Shown: positions 6,921-12,128 of the stretch, piece by piece
How positions within the stretch are numbered: the first letter of the stretch is position 1
Layout of the letters: each line of letters begins with the position of its first letter
NCBI GenBank assembly: GCA_025964465.1
Contig: JAOPYS010000101.1
Span: 1-12,261, forward strand
From: Thermoleophilia bacterium
Lineage (GTDB): Bacteria > Actinomycetota > Thermoleophilia > Gaiellales > SKUG01
Direction: 5' to 3'
Length of the DNA: 12,261 nucleotides
Made by a program: the position numbers and the translations under genes
Notes under the pieces: model-generated
Seen by the model: the letters and a program-made list of their open reading frames with translations, nothing else
Told to the model about the DNA's origin: nothing
Database searches by the model: none

Positions 6921-8369
6921 CTACCAGTTCCAGTCCATCGCGTCGTTGGTGTCCTCCGCCGGGGCTGCCGGCTGCGAGGGCACGGCGGGGCCGGGAGTCG
7001 TGACCGCGCCCATCGTGGGCGGGGGCGGGCCGCCACCCATGAGCGCCTTGACCTTGGCCAGGGTGTCGTCCCAGCTCACCGGCTCGTCGCCGCGCTGCTT
7101 GAGGAAGGCCTCGATCGGCTTGTTCATGCCGATCGCCCAGTCGATGTCCGGGTTCGAGCCCGGCACGTAGGCGCCCACGTCGATGAGGTCCTTGGCGTCG
7201 CCGTAGGTGGACCACGCGCGGCACAGGTCGATCGCCGCGTCGACGTGGTCGCGCTCGGCGATGTCGCCGCGGAGGCGGGAGATCGACTGGAGGATGTCGA
7301 TCGCCGGGTAGTGGCCGTTGTGCGCGAGCTTGCGCGAGAGGACCATGTGCCCGTCGAGGATGCCGCGCGCCGTGTCGGCGATCGGCTCGTTCATGTCGTC
7401 GCCCGTGACGAGCACGGTGTACATCGCGGTGATGGTGCCGGTGATGCCGGCGCCGGCGCGCTCCATGATCTTGGGCATGATCGCGAAGCAGCTCGGGGTG
7501 TAGCCGCGCTCGGACGGCGGCTCGCCGGCTGACAGGCCGATCTCGCGCTGCGCCATGGCCAGGCGCGTGACGGAGTCGAGCAGCAGCACGACGTTGAGCC
7601 CCTGGTCGCGGAAGTACTCGGCGATGGCGGTGGCGACGAACGACGCCTTCACGCGCACCATCGCGGGGTTGTCGGAGGTGGCGGCGATGACGACCGACTT
7701 GGCCATGCCCTCCGGGCCCATCGTGTCCTTCACGAAGTCGCGGACCTCGCGGTTTCGCTCGCCGACGAGGGCGCAGACGACGACGTCGGCCTCGGACTTC
7801 TTGACGATCATCGACATGAGCGTCGACTTGCCGACGCCCGAGCCGGCGAACAGCCCGATGCGCTGGCCCTTGCCGATGGGGTGCACGCCGTCGATGGCGC
7901 GCACGCCGGTGAAGAACGGCTCGTGGATGCCTTGGCGGTGGAGCGGGTCTGCGGGCACGTTGTTGACGGGGTAGAGCTGCTCGGCCTCGAGCGGGCCGAG
8001 CCCGTCGATGGGCTCGCCCAGGCCGTTGAGCACGCGGCCGAGGATCTTGGGGCCGACCTTCACCGAGAGCGGGGTCGGCTCGCTGGTGACCATCGCGCGT
8101 TGGGGGACGGTGTTGATGTCGCCGAGCGGCGCGAGGATGGCGAGGCGCTCGCGGAAGCCGACGACCTCGGCCTGGAGCGGCTTGCCCGACTGGGTCTCGA
8201 TGCGCACGAGGCTGCCGACCACGGCGCGTGGCATCTCGGCCTCGAGCACCTGCCCGGCGACGCCCACGAGGCGTCCGGTCACACGGGTGAGCGACAGCTC
8301 GCCGGCGAGCATGGCGTACTTATCGAGCGAGGGCGGCTCGAGCGAGGGGTGCGTCGTCACGGTGGGCAT
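6921..8369 (-). CDS. fliI: Flagellar type III export ATPase FliI
   Basis: A 482-residue protein. GLFAGSGVGKST (172-183) is the Walker A loop, VVLLLDSVTRLAMAQREIGL (260-279) holds Walker B, and LVGERNREV (201-209) and ERGYTPSCFAIMPKIMERAG are F1-beta/FliI signatures. The N-terminal segment LTRVTGRLVGVAGQVLEAEMP is the beta-barrel hexamerisation domain. FliI powers and organises export of rod, hook and filament subunits together with FliH and FliJ. ATG 8369 was preferred because the 62 residues available upstream (from 8555) are Cys/Pro/Arg-rich, unlike any FliI, and come from a structured leader; the Shine-Dalgarno is weak. Beyond the catalytic core there is a Pro/Ala/Gly-rich tail (about 446-482) ending in DWNW, longer than in typical FliI. 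fliH lies some 2.2 kb upstream rather than adjacent. Confidence 0.96.
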   Translation of the reverse strand: MPTVTTHPSLEPPSLDKYAMLAGELSLTRVTGRLVGVAGQVLEAEMPRAVVGSLVRIETQSGKPLQAEVVGFRERLAILAPLGDINTVPQRAMVTSEPTPLSVKVGPKILGRVLNGLGEPIDGLGPLEAEQLYPVNNVPADPLHRQGIHEPFFTGVRAIDGVHPIGKGQRIGLFAGSGVGKSTLMSMIVKKSEADVVVCALVGERNREVRDFVKDTMGPEGMAKSVVIAATSDNPAMVRVKASFVATAIAEYFRDQGLNVVLLLDSVTRLAMAQREIGLSAGEPPSERGYTPSCFAIMPKIMERAGAGITGTITAMYTVLVTGDDMNEPIADTARGILDGHMVLSRKLAHNGHYPAIDILQSISRLRGDIAERDHVDAAIDLCRAWSTYGDAKDLIDVGAYVPGSNPDIDWAIGMNKPIEAFLKQRGDEPVSWDDTLAKVKALMGGGPPPPTMGAVTTPGPAVPSQPAAPAEDTNDAMDWNW

Positions 8370-8479
8370 GGCCTGACTGTGGAGGTGGGGCGCTGCGCAG
8401 CCGGAGGCCGCGCAGGGGCTATCGGCGGGTGGGGCCCGCACCTGCAGTGTGCGCTCGTTCCCTCGCGCTGGCAAGGGAG

Positions 8480-8534
8480 CCCGGCACCGAAGACGCGACG
8501 GCCCGCCACAGGGGCGGGCCGTCGACGTGCCGGG
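8480..8534. terminator. Large two-part hairpin in the fliI leader (terminator or attenuator-like)
   Basis: The inner stem is perfect over 12 bp (8496-8507 with 8513-8524) around the 5-nt loop ACAGG. An outer stem of 8 bp, CCCGGCAC (8480-8487) with GTGCCGGG (8527-8534), encloses it across an asymmetric internal loop of 8 and 2 nt. No T tract follows on either strand. The strength and GC content suit a terminator in a high-GC genome, or an attenuator within the fliI leader. Which RNA carries it is not determined by the sequence. Confidence 0.5.
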
Positions 8535-8572
8535 AGCGACCCGGGCATGGTGCACAGGACTTGTCGACGCTC

Positions 8573-8601
8573 ACTATAGCCCGGCACATCGCGCCCGTCG
8601 G
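8573..8601 (-). promoter_or_regulatory. Possible promoter toward fliI
   Basis: On the minus strand TATAGT (8573-8578) matches the -10 consensus at five of six positions. Seventeen bp upstream is CCGACG (8596-8601), a poor -35 that keeps only the central GAC. It would give a transcript starting near 8566 and running into fliI. The -35 overlaps one arm of the 8596-8642 inverted repeat. Weak evidence. Confidence 0.25.
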
Positions 8602-8642
8602 AGGCCGGTGTCACGGCCGGGCGACCGGCCCGACCTCCGACG
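8596..8642. terminator. Hairpin 16 nt after the tRNA 3' end, candidate tRNA terminator
   Basis: CGTCGGAGG (8596-8604) and CCTCCGACG (8634-8642) form a perfect 9-bp outer stem. Inside it, GGCCGG (8615-8620) and CCGGCC (8625-8630) form a second hairpin closed by GCGA on the plus strand, a GNRA-type loop. Read from the tRNA on the minus strand it is the first structure met after the 3' end, so termination of the tRNA transcript is the simplest reading. The GNRA loop on the plus strand leaves open a role in a plus-strand leader of the sigma operon. Confidence 0.4.
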
Positions 8643-8657
8643 TGGCAACGATGACTG

Positions 8658-8747
8658 CGGATGGCGACGGAATCGAACCGTGAGCCAGGTGCTACCTCGC
8701 TCCCCAGGAGTGACAAGTCCTGTTCGCCGACCTCGGCGGCACCATCC
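8658..8747 (-). tRNA. Unusual tRNA with 8/4 acceptor/T architecture (allo-tRNA-like, SerRS/Sec-type body), anticodon probably GUC
   Basis: The 90-nt minus-strand RNA folds as a complete cloverleaf. The acceptor stem has 8 bp (nt 1-8 with 82-89, one G-T). The D arm has 5 bp with a 4-nt loop AGGT. The anticodon stem has 5 bp (26-30 with 39-43). The variable arm is 23 nt (44-66), a stem of 4+4 bp with one G-G mismatch and a 3-nt loop. The T arm has 4 bp (67-70 with 78-81) and loop TTCGATT. Nt 90 is G, the Ser/Sec discriminator; CCA is not encoded. A 7/5 fold would need a C66-C82 pair, so 8/4 is preferred. Bacterial tRNAs with 8/4 or 9/3 folds, long variable arms and Ser-like identity have been described as allo-tRNAs. 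The anticodon loop is 8 nt, CTTGTCAC, where U33, GUC and A37 fit a canonical setting; UGU is the alternative. It is not ordinary tRNA-Asp or tRNA-Sec. A recently decayed tRNA is possible but the intact stems argue against it. Confidence 0.8.
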
Positions 8748-8772
8748 ATGGCGACAGCATCCCGACCGAGGC

Positions 8773-8810
8773 GTGACGAAAGACGCGCGCATTGTGACGA
8801 AAGGCGCGCG
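8773..8810. repeat. Tandem direct repeat, 21-bp period, upstream of the sigma/MGMT operon and the tRNA
   Basis: GTGACGAAAG followed by a CG-alternating tail occurs at 8773-8790 and again at 8794-8810, differing by one base in the shared part. The start-to-start distance is 21 bp, two helical turns, so a protein would meet both copies on the same face of the DNA. A degenerate third core, ACGAAA, occurs at 8837-8842. The repeat lies between the divergent tRNA and sigma factor genes and so could act on either. Confidence 0.5.
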
Positions 8811-8812
8811 GG

Positions 8813-8834
8813 GGTGTGTCGATCGCGGCACACC
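8813..8834. promoter_or_regulatory. Inverted repeat, possible operator upstream of the sigma factor gene
   Basis: GGTGTG (8813-8818) and CACACC (8829-8834) are perfect inverted arms with a 10-nt spacer. It directly follows the tandem repeats and ends 45 bp before the sigma factor start. It may be an operator or an mRNA hairpin in the leader. No promoter could be placed with confidence. Confidence 0.35.
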
Positions 8835-8879
8835 TCACGAAACGGGGGCGTCGCGCGTCCAACTGGTATGAAGGTCGCG

Positions 8880-9356
8880 ATGCAGGGCGATGCCCCACCT
8901 CCGTTCCAGGCGAGCTACGTCGCGCATCGCGGCGCTGTGCTGCGACTGCTCGTGGGGATGATCGGGCCGCAGGAGGCGGAGGACTGCTTCTCGGAGACGT
9001 TCCTCAAGGCGCTTCGGGCGTGGCCACCCGCCGACCGTGAACGTGTCGAGGCGTGGCTGCTGAGCATCGCGCACCGCACGGCGCTCGATGCGCTGCGCCG
9101 GAGCGGACGCGAGGTCGCGACCGGGGACGTGCCCGAGGTGGCGGTCGAGGATGACCTCGCATCGCTCGACGCGACCGCGCTGTGGGACGCGGTACGACGC
9201 CTCCCACCGAAGCAGCGCGGCGCGGTCATGCTGCGCAGCGTGCTCGACATGTCACACGCACAGGTCGCCGCCGTGCTCGAGTGCAACGAGGTCGCCGCGC
9301 GACGCAGCTACGCCGACGGGATCGCCGCCCTGCGCGGCATGGAGGTCACACGATGA
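8880..9356 (+). CDS. ECF-like sigma70 family RNA polymerase sigma factor
   Basis: A 158-residue protein with the two-domain plan of group IV (ECF) sigma factors. Region 2 covers about residues 10-75 (YVAHRGAVLRLL, QEAEDCFSETFLKALRAW, AWLLSIAHRTALDALRR). Region 4 covers about 100-152, with LPPKQRGAVMLRSVLDMSHA leading into the helix-turn-helix AQVAAVLECNEVAARRSYADG. ATG 8880 was preferred because AAGGT precedes it at suitable spacing; an in-frame ATG at 8868 lacks a Shine-Dalgarno but would add only four residues. Its stop overlaps the start of the next gene (ATGA), so it is coupled to the Ogt/MGMT gene. No anti-sigma gene is visible, and neither PepSY nor Ogt resembles one. Sigma genes paired with such methyltransferase genes occur in actinobacteria, which suggests a regulon connected to DNA alkylation or stress. 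Confidence 0.85.
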   Translation: MQGDAPPPFQASYVAHRGAVLRLLVGMIGPQEAEDCFSETFLKALRAWPPADRERVEAWLLSIAHRTALDALRRSGREVATGDVPEVAVEDDLASLDATALWDAVRRLPPKQRGAVMLRSVLDMSHAQVAAVLECNEVAARRSYADGIAALRGMEVTR

Positions 9357-9931
9357 GCACGGTCGAACTGGACGAATTGCTGGCCCGCGCCGATGCGGGG
9401 TTCGTCGTCGCCGCGGACGGCGCGGGCATCGTGGAGGTCGCGACCGCGACGATCGACACGCCGCTCGGGCCGCTGCTGCTGGCCGCGACCGAGCTCGGAC
9501 TCGTCCACGTCGGCTTCGACGCGGACGCGTCGATCGAGCGCCTCGCCCGCGAGGTGTCACCGCGCATCCTCGAGGTGTCATCGCGCCTCGACGGGGTCCG
9601 TCGCGAGCTCGACGCCTACTTCTCGGGGACCGTCACGCCGTTCGACGTGCCGCTCGACCTGCGGCTGGTGCGCGGCGCGTTCCGTCGCCAGGTGGTCGAG
9701 CTGCTGCCGTCCATCCCGGCCGGCGAGACGCGTACCTATGCCGAGCTCGCCGCCACCGCGGGGCGGCCGACCGCGATCCGCGCCGTCGGGTCGAGCTGCG
9801 CGACCAACCCGCTGCCGATCGTCATCCCGTGCCACCGCGTGCTGCGCACGGGCGGTGCGCTCGGCGGCTACCTCGGTGGGCTCGAGCGCAAGCGCTGGCT
9901 GCTCGACCACGAGCACGCGATGTCCGCCTGA
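9353..9931 (+). CDS. ogt: Methylated-DNA--[protein]-cysteine S-methyltransferase (Ogt/MGMT)
   Basis: A 192-residue suicide DNA-repair enzyme that transfers the alkyl group from O6-alkylguanine (and O4-alkylthymine) to its own cysteine. IPCHRV (158-163) holds the acceptor Cys160. The helix-turn-helix DNA-binding segment is GETRTYAELAATAGRPTAIRAVGSSCATNP (124-153), whose RAVG and NP are family-typical. The N-terminal RNase H-like domain starts at about residue 32 (ATIDTPLGPLLLA). Ahead of it is an extra ~30-residue acidic segment (VELDELLARADAGFVVAADG), which resembles the extension in actinobacterial homologues encoded next to sigma factors. A strong GGAGGT lies 6 nt before the ATG, and the ATGA overlap couples it to the sigma gene. 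No Ada-type N-terminal domain is present. Confidence 0.95.
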   Translation: MSTVELDELLARADAGFVVAADGAGIVEVATATIDTPLGPLLLAATELGLVHVGFDADASIERLAREVSPRILEVSSRLDGVRRELDAYFSGTVTPFDVPLDLRLVRGAFRRQVVELLPSIPAGETRTYAELAATAGRPTAIRAVGSSCATNPLPIVIPCHRVLRTGGALGGYLGGLERKRWLLDHEHAMSA

Positions 9932-9954
9932 CCTCCTACCTGCGCGTGCCGTTC

Positions 9955-9965
9955 CTCCGACGGAG
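9955..9965. repeat. Short palindrome downstream of ogt
   Basis: CTCCG-A-CGGAG is a perfect 5-bp-arm palindrome 24 nt after the ogt stop and 60 nt before the PepSY gene. It could be a weak operator for the PepSY gene; the arms are short enough to arise by chance. The rest of this 94-bp gap shows no clear promoter. Confidence 0.2.
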
Positions 9966-10025
9966 CGCTTACGTCCAGGGCGCAGAGTTCGTGGTGCAAG
10001 CTCAACCCCGAACGAGAGGCTCGAC

Positions 10026-10448
10026 ATGAAGGACATCGCAACGAAGGGCATCATGACCGTCGCCGCAGTCGCCGCACTGGCACTCGGTGGGTCGGCCATG
10101 GCCAGCGCCGCCAGCTCCGACACCACGGCGGCTGCTGCTGCCACCACCACCGCCGCGGCACCGGCCGCAGCCGGCACCGACATCCGCGGCGACGGCGGGC
10201 CACGCGGCGGCCAGCGCGCCGGCGAGACGCTCGTGACCGGCTCGCTCAAGACCAAGCTGACCGCCGCGGCGAAGGCGAAGGTGCCCGGAGCGACGATCGA
10301 CCGCGTGGAGACCGACGCCGACGGCGCGGCCTACGAGGCGCACGTCACCAAGTCCGATGGCACGCAGGCGACGGTGCTGTTCAACAAGGACGGCGCGGTC
10401 AGCTCCGTCGAGACCGGCATGGGCGGAGGTGGTGCCCCTGGCGCCTGA
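10026..10448 (+). CDS. Secreted PepSY-like domain protein
   Basis: A 140-residue exported protein. ATG 10026 is preceded by GAGAGG with a 6-nt spacing. Residues 1-29 are a Sec signal peptide (GIMTVAAVAALALGGSAMASA), with cleavage likely after the ASA near residue 29. A low-complexity Ala/Thr linker follows (about 31-50). The folded part, about 76-130, reads LTAAAKAKVPGATIDRVETDADGAAYEAHVTKSDG..ATVLFNKDGAV. This is the alpha-beta-beta pattern of PepSY-like domains, in which a helix ending VPGA(T/K) leads into paired strands. The tail is Gly-rich. Small proteins of this type are common in actinobacteria and are proposed to modulate envelope proteases, but no function is established for this one. 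It is followed by a strong terminator and lies downstream of, but 94 bp from, the sigma/ogt pair. Confidence 0.8.
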   Translation: MKDIATKGIMTVAAVAALALGGSAMASAASSDTTAAAAATTTAAAPAAAGTDIRGDGGPRGGQRAGETLVTGSLKTKLTAAAKAKVPGATIDRVETDADGAAYEAHVTKSDGTQATVLFNKDGAVSSVETGMGGGGAPGA

Positions 10449-10470
10449 ACGACCACACCACGCACCACCC

Positions 10471-10514
10471 CGACACGCGCGCGAGGCCCTTGGGAGACCG
10501 GGGGCCTCGTGTCG
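10471..10514. terminator. Strong bidirectional terminator between the PepSY gene and fliH
   Basis: CGAGGCCC (10482-10489) pairs perfectly with GGGCCTCG (10502-10509), and an outer CGACA (10471-10475) pairs with TGTCG (10510-10514) across a left-side bulge. The 12-nt loop can itself form GG-GAGA-CC. It lies 23 nt after the PepSY stop and 16 nt after the fliH stop, so it can serve both converging transcripts. There is no long T tract. Confidence 0.7.
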
Positions 10515-10529
10515 TTCGGAAGGGGCGGG

Positions 10530-11258
10530 TCAGGCGCCGTCGACGAGCGCGCGGCGCTGCGCCGTGAACGCCGTCTGCAGCACGGAGAGCTTCGTCGAGA
10601 TCTTCGCGTCCACCTCGCCGACGGGTGACACGAGCACCACGCCACCGACGTCCACGGTCGGGTCGGCCTCGATGTCGACGCGCCCGTCGCCCTGGACGAG
10701 GCGCTCCAGCTCGCGCCGCGCGTCCTCCACGGTCGACAGGTCGTCGGGGTGGACGCGCACGATGAGCGCGGTCGACGGCTCCAGCTCGCGGATCGCCTCC
10801 GCCACGATGCGCGCCACGAGCGTCGGGTCGAGCTCCAGGTGTGCGGCGATCACCTTGCGTGCGATCTGCACGGCCAGGTCCGCGAGCGCGCCCTCGTGCT
10901 GCTGCGCGAGGCGGTGGCGCTCGGCCTGTGCCGCCGTCAGCGCCGACATGACCTCGATCAGCTGCGACTGCACCTCACCCTGCGCGCGGGCCACGCCCTC
11001 GCCGTAGCCCTGCTCGCGGCCGCCCTCGCGCAGCATCGACGACAGCTCCTGCACGGCCGGGCGCATCCCCGCGACCATGCCGACGATCTGCTGCAGCTCG
11101 CCGAGCGCGTGCTGCAGCTCGGCCGGCTCCACGCCCGCGAACGTCGGGTCGGGCGCGCCCTCGGTGGCAGCACCGTGCGCCCCCGCACTGCCGCGCGGAT
11201 CGGGGGGCATCGGAAACTGCCCGTCGTCGAAGCTGCTGCCCTTGAAGACACGTGCCAT
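10530..11258 (-). CDS. fliH: Flagellar export ATPase regulator FliH
   Basis: A 242-residue protein. ATG 11258 was chosen because GAGG lies 5 nt upstream and the product then opens MARVFKGSSF, as FliH proteins tend to; an ATG at 11291 has no Shine-Dalgarno. The N-terminal ~45 residues are Pro/Gly-rich. A helical central stretch follows (46-140) with GREQGYGEGVARAQGE, the small-residue Gly/Ala-spaced repeat pattern typical of FliH. The C-terminal FliI-binding domain includes LAVQIARKVIAAHLELDPTL (128-147), ALIVRVHPDDL (164-174) and DPTVDVGGVVLVSPVGEVDAKI (199-220). FliH forms a dimer that binds FliI and anchors it to the C-ring. The gene follows the FliG-like gene by 52 nt. The expected next gene, fliI, is displaced by about 2.2 kb. 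Confidence 0.9.
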   Translation of the reverse strand: MARVFKGSSFDDGQFPMPPDPRGSAGAHGAATEGAPDPTFAGVEPAELQHALGELQQIVGMVAGMRPAVQELSSMLREGGREQGYGEGVARAQGEVQSQLIEVMSALTAAQAERHRLAQQHEGALADLAVQIARKVIAAHLELDPTLVARIVAEAIRELEPSTALIVRVHPDDLSTVEDARRELERLVQGDGRVDIEADPTVDVGGVVLVSPVGEVDAKISTKLSVLQTAFTAQRRALVDGA

Positions 11259-11310
11259 GCCTACCTCGTACCCATCGGTGGTGGTGGCCAATACGGGGCG
11301 ACCGCGACCA

Positions 11311-12063
11311 CTAGGCGCCGGACCACGCCATCGGTGACGTCGTCAGCAGCTGGTTGTGCTCGCGCAGGGCCCGCGGCACGACGGTGCGCGCGATCGCCAC
11401 GATGATCGTCCCGAGCAGCGCGGGCGACGTCGCCTGCAGCTCCGCCTGGCGGGCTCGGGCCTCCTCGATCGCGGTGCGCGCCGTCCCGTCCAGGTACAGC
11501 TGCAGCGCTGCCCGCGCGTTCGCGTCGAGCCGGTCCAGCACGATCGCCCACGCCTCTGCGCGCTCGCCCTGCATGGCCCGTGCGATCGCGGCGGGGTGCA
11601 GCGTGCGCAACGCTTCGAGCGGGTCGCTCGACGCGGGCCGCGGTACGCCGCCCGGCTGGGCTCCGGCCGCCGGGGCGCTCAGCCCCGGCGTCGCCATCGT
11701 CGGTGATGCCGCGCCGGGCGCCAGCGCGTCCAGCGAGTCGACGGTCTGCGCCACGGTGCGGCTCGCCACGCCGTCGGCCATCTCGTGGATCATCCGGCGC
11801 CGCGTGGCGACGTCGGTGGAGAAACCGTTGTGCGGGCGGCTTCCCGCCATCGACACGATCATGTCGCGCACGCGCTGCGCGATCGCCGGGTCCATCCGTG
11901 ACAGCACCTGCTCGCGCGTCTCCTCCGACAACAGCTCGAGCTTGGCCGCCGCGTTGCGCACGGGGTCGTTCGCCAGCTGCTCGGCCGCGGACGGCCCGCC
12001 ACCCTCGACGGTGTCGGTCGGGGGCTGCTGGTCGTCGGGGGGCATGGCGGGCGTGTCGGTCAT
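11311..12063 (-). CDS. Divergent FliG-like flagellar switch protein lacking the C-terminal motor domain
   Basis: A 250-residue protein at the position fliG takes between fliF and fliH. ATG 12063 has AGGA 6 nt upstream. Residues 1-25 are Pro-rich and acidic. Residues 26-73 (AAAKLELLSEETREQVLSRMDPAIAQRVRDMI) and 148-235 (DPLEALRTLHPAAIARAMQ, GERAEAWAIVLDRLDANARAALQL) show the helical-repeat pattern of FliG N/M domains. In the second, ERAE stands where FliG_M has EHPQ. An Ala/Pro-rich linker lies at about 113-146. What is missing is the FliG C-terminal domain with its charged torque helix, which meets the stator; canonical FliG is about 330-350 residues. There is no frameshift-like remnant downstream, so the short form looks genuine. 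It may be a lineage-specific FliG, a FliF-FliM adaptor with the motor domain elsewhere, or a paralogue. Homology is recognised weakly; context carries much of the call. Confidence 0.6.
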   Translation of the reverse strand: MTDTPAMPPDDQQPPTDTVEGGGPSAAEQLANDPVRNAAAKLELLSEETREQVLSRMDPAIAQRVRDMIVSMAGSRPHNGFSTDVATRRRMIHEMADGVASRTVAQTVDSLDALAPGAASPTMATPGLSAPAAGAQPGGVPRPASSDPLEALRTLHPAAIARAMQGERAEAWAIVLDRLDANARAALQLYLDGTARTAIEEARARQAELQATSPALLGTIIVAIARTVVPRALREHNQLLTTSPMAWSGA

Positions 12064-12073
12064 GGCGGGTCCT

Positions 12074-12108
12074 GGGGGGGAGGAGGGAGGAGCCGGGGTC
12101 GTGCGGGG
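12074..12108 (+). other. Potential G-quadruplex motif between fliF and the FliG-like gene
   Basis: On the plus strand four G tracts of 7, 3, 4 and 4 bases are separated by loops of 4, 7 and 6 nt, satisfying the G3+N1-7 rule. The tract lies in the 65-bp gap and is on the template strand for the flagellar genes, so the mRNA leader is C-rich. Whether it folds is untested; G runs are frequent at this GC content. Confidence 0.3.
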
Positions 12109-12128
12109 CCTGTTGGTGCGGTCGTGGG

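Larger units (their letters stand above)
8370..8657. other. Intergenic region between fliI and the tRNA: leader and two large hairpins
   Basis: No protein gene is supported in these 288 bases. The region holds two strong GC-rich hairpins (8480-8534 and 8596-8642) and a minus-strand -10-like TATAGT (8573-8578), all listed separately. If the TATAGT is real, fliI mRNA has a leader of almost 200 nt that includes the first hairpin. Near the fliI ATG the minus strand reads CACCTCC, an anti-Shine-Dalgarno-like stretch of no assigned meaning. Confidence 0.5.

Noticed and set aside
5417..7003. 528-residue open frame on the plus strand opposite the GH76 gene
   Set aside because: Val/Arg/Asp-rich shadow without motifs; the minus-strand GH76 protein has its catalytic residues intact.
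8370..8555. 62-residue N-terminal extension of FliI
   Set aside because: It is rich in Cys, Pro and Arg, unlike FliI proteins, and is encoded by the strong hairpin region of the leader.
8658..8747. Selenocysteine tRNA (selC)
   Set aside because: The body resembles tRNA-Sec, but no UCA anticodon follows a U at position 33, the T stem is 4 bp rather than 5, and no selenocysteine genes are nearby.
8661..8867. 69-residue N-terminal extension of the sigma factor
   Set aside because: It is the antisense reading of the tRNA gene, and conserved sigma region 2 begins only after residue 70 of that frame.
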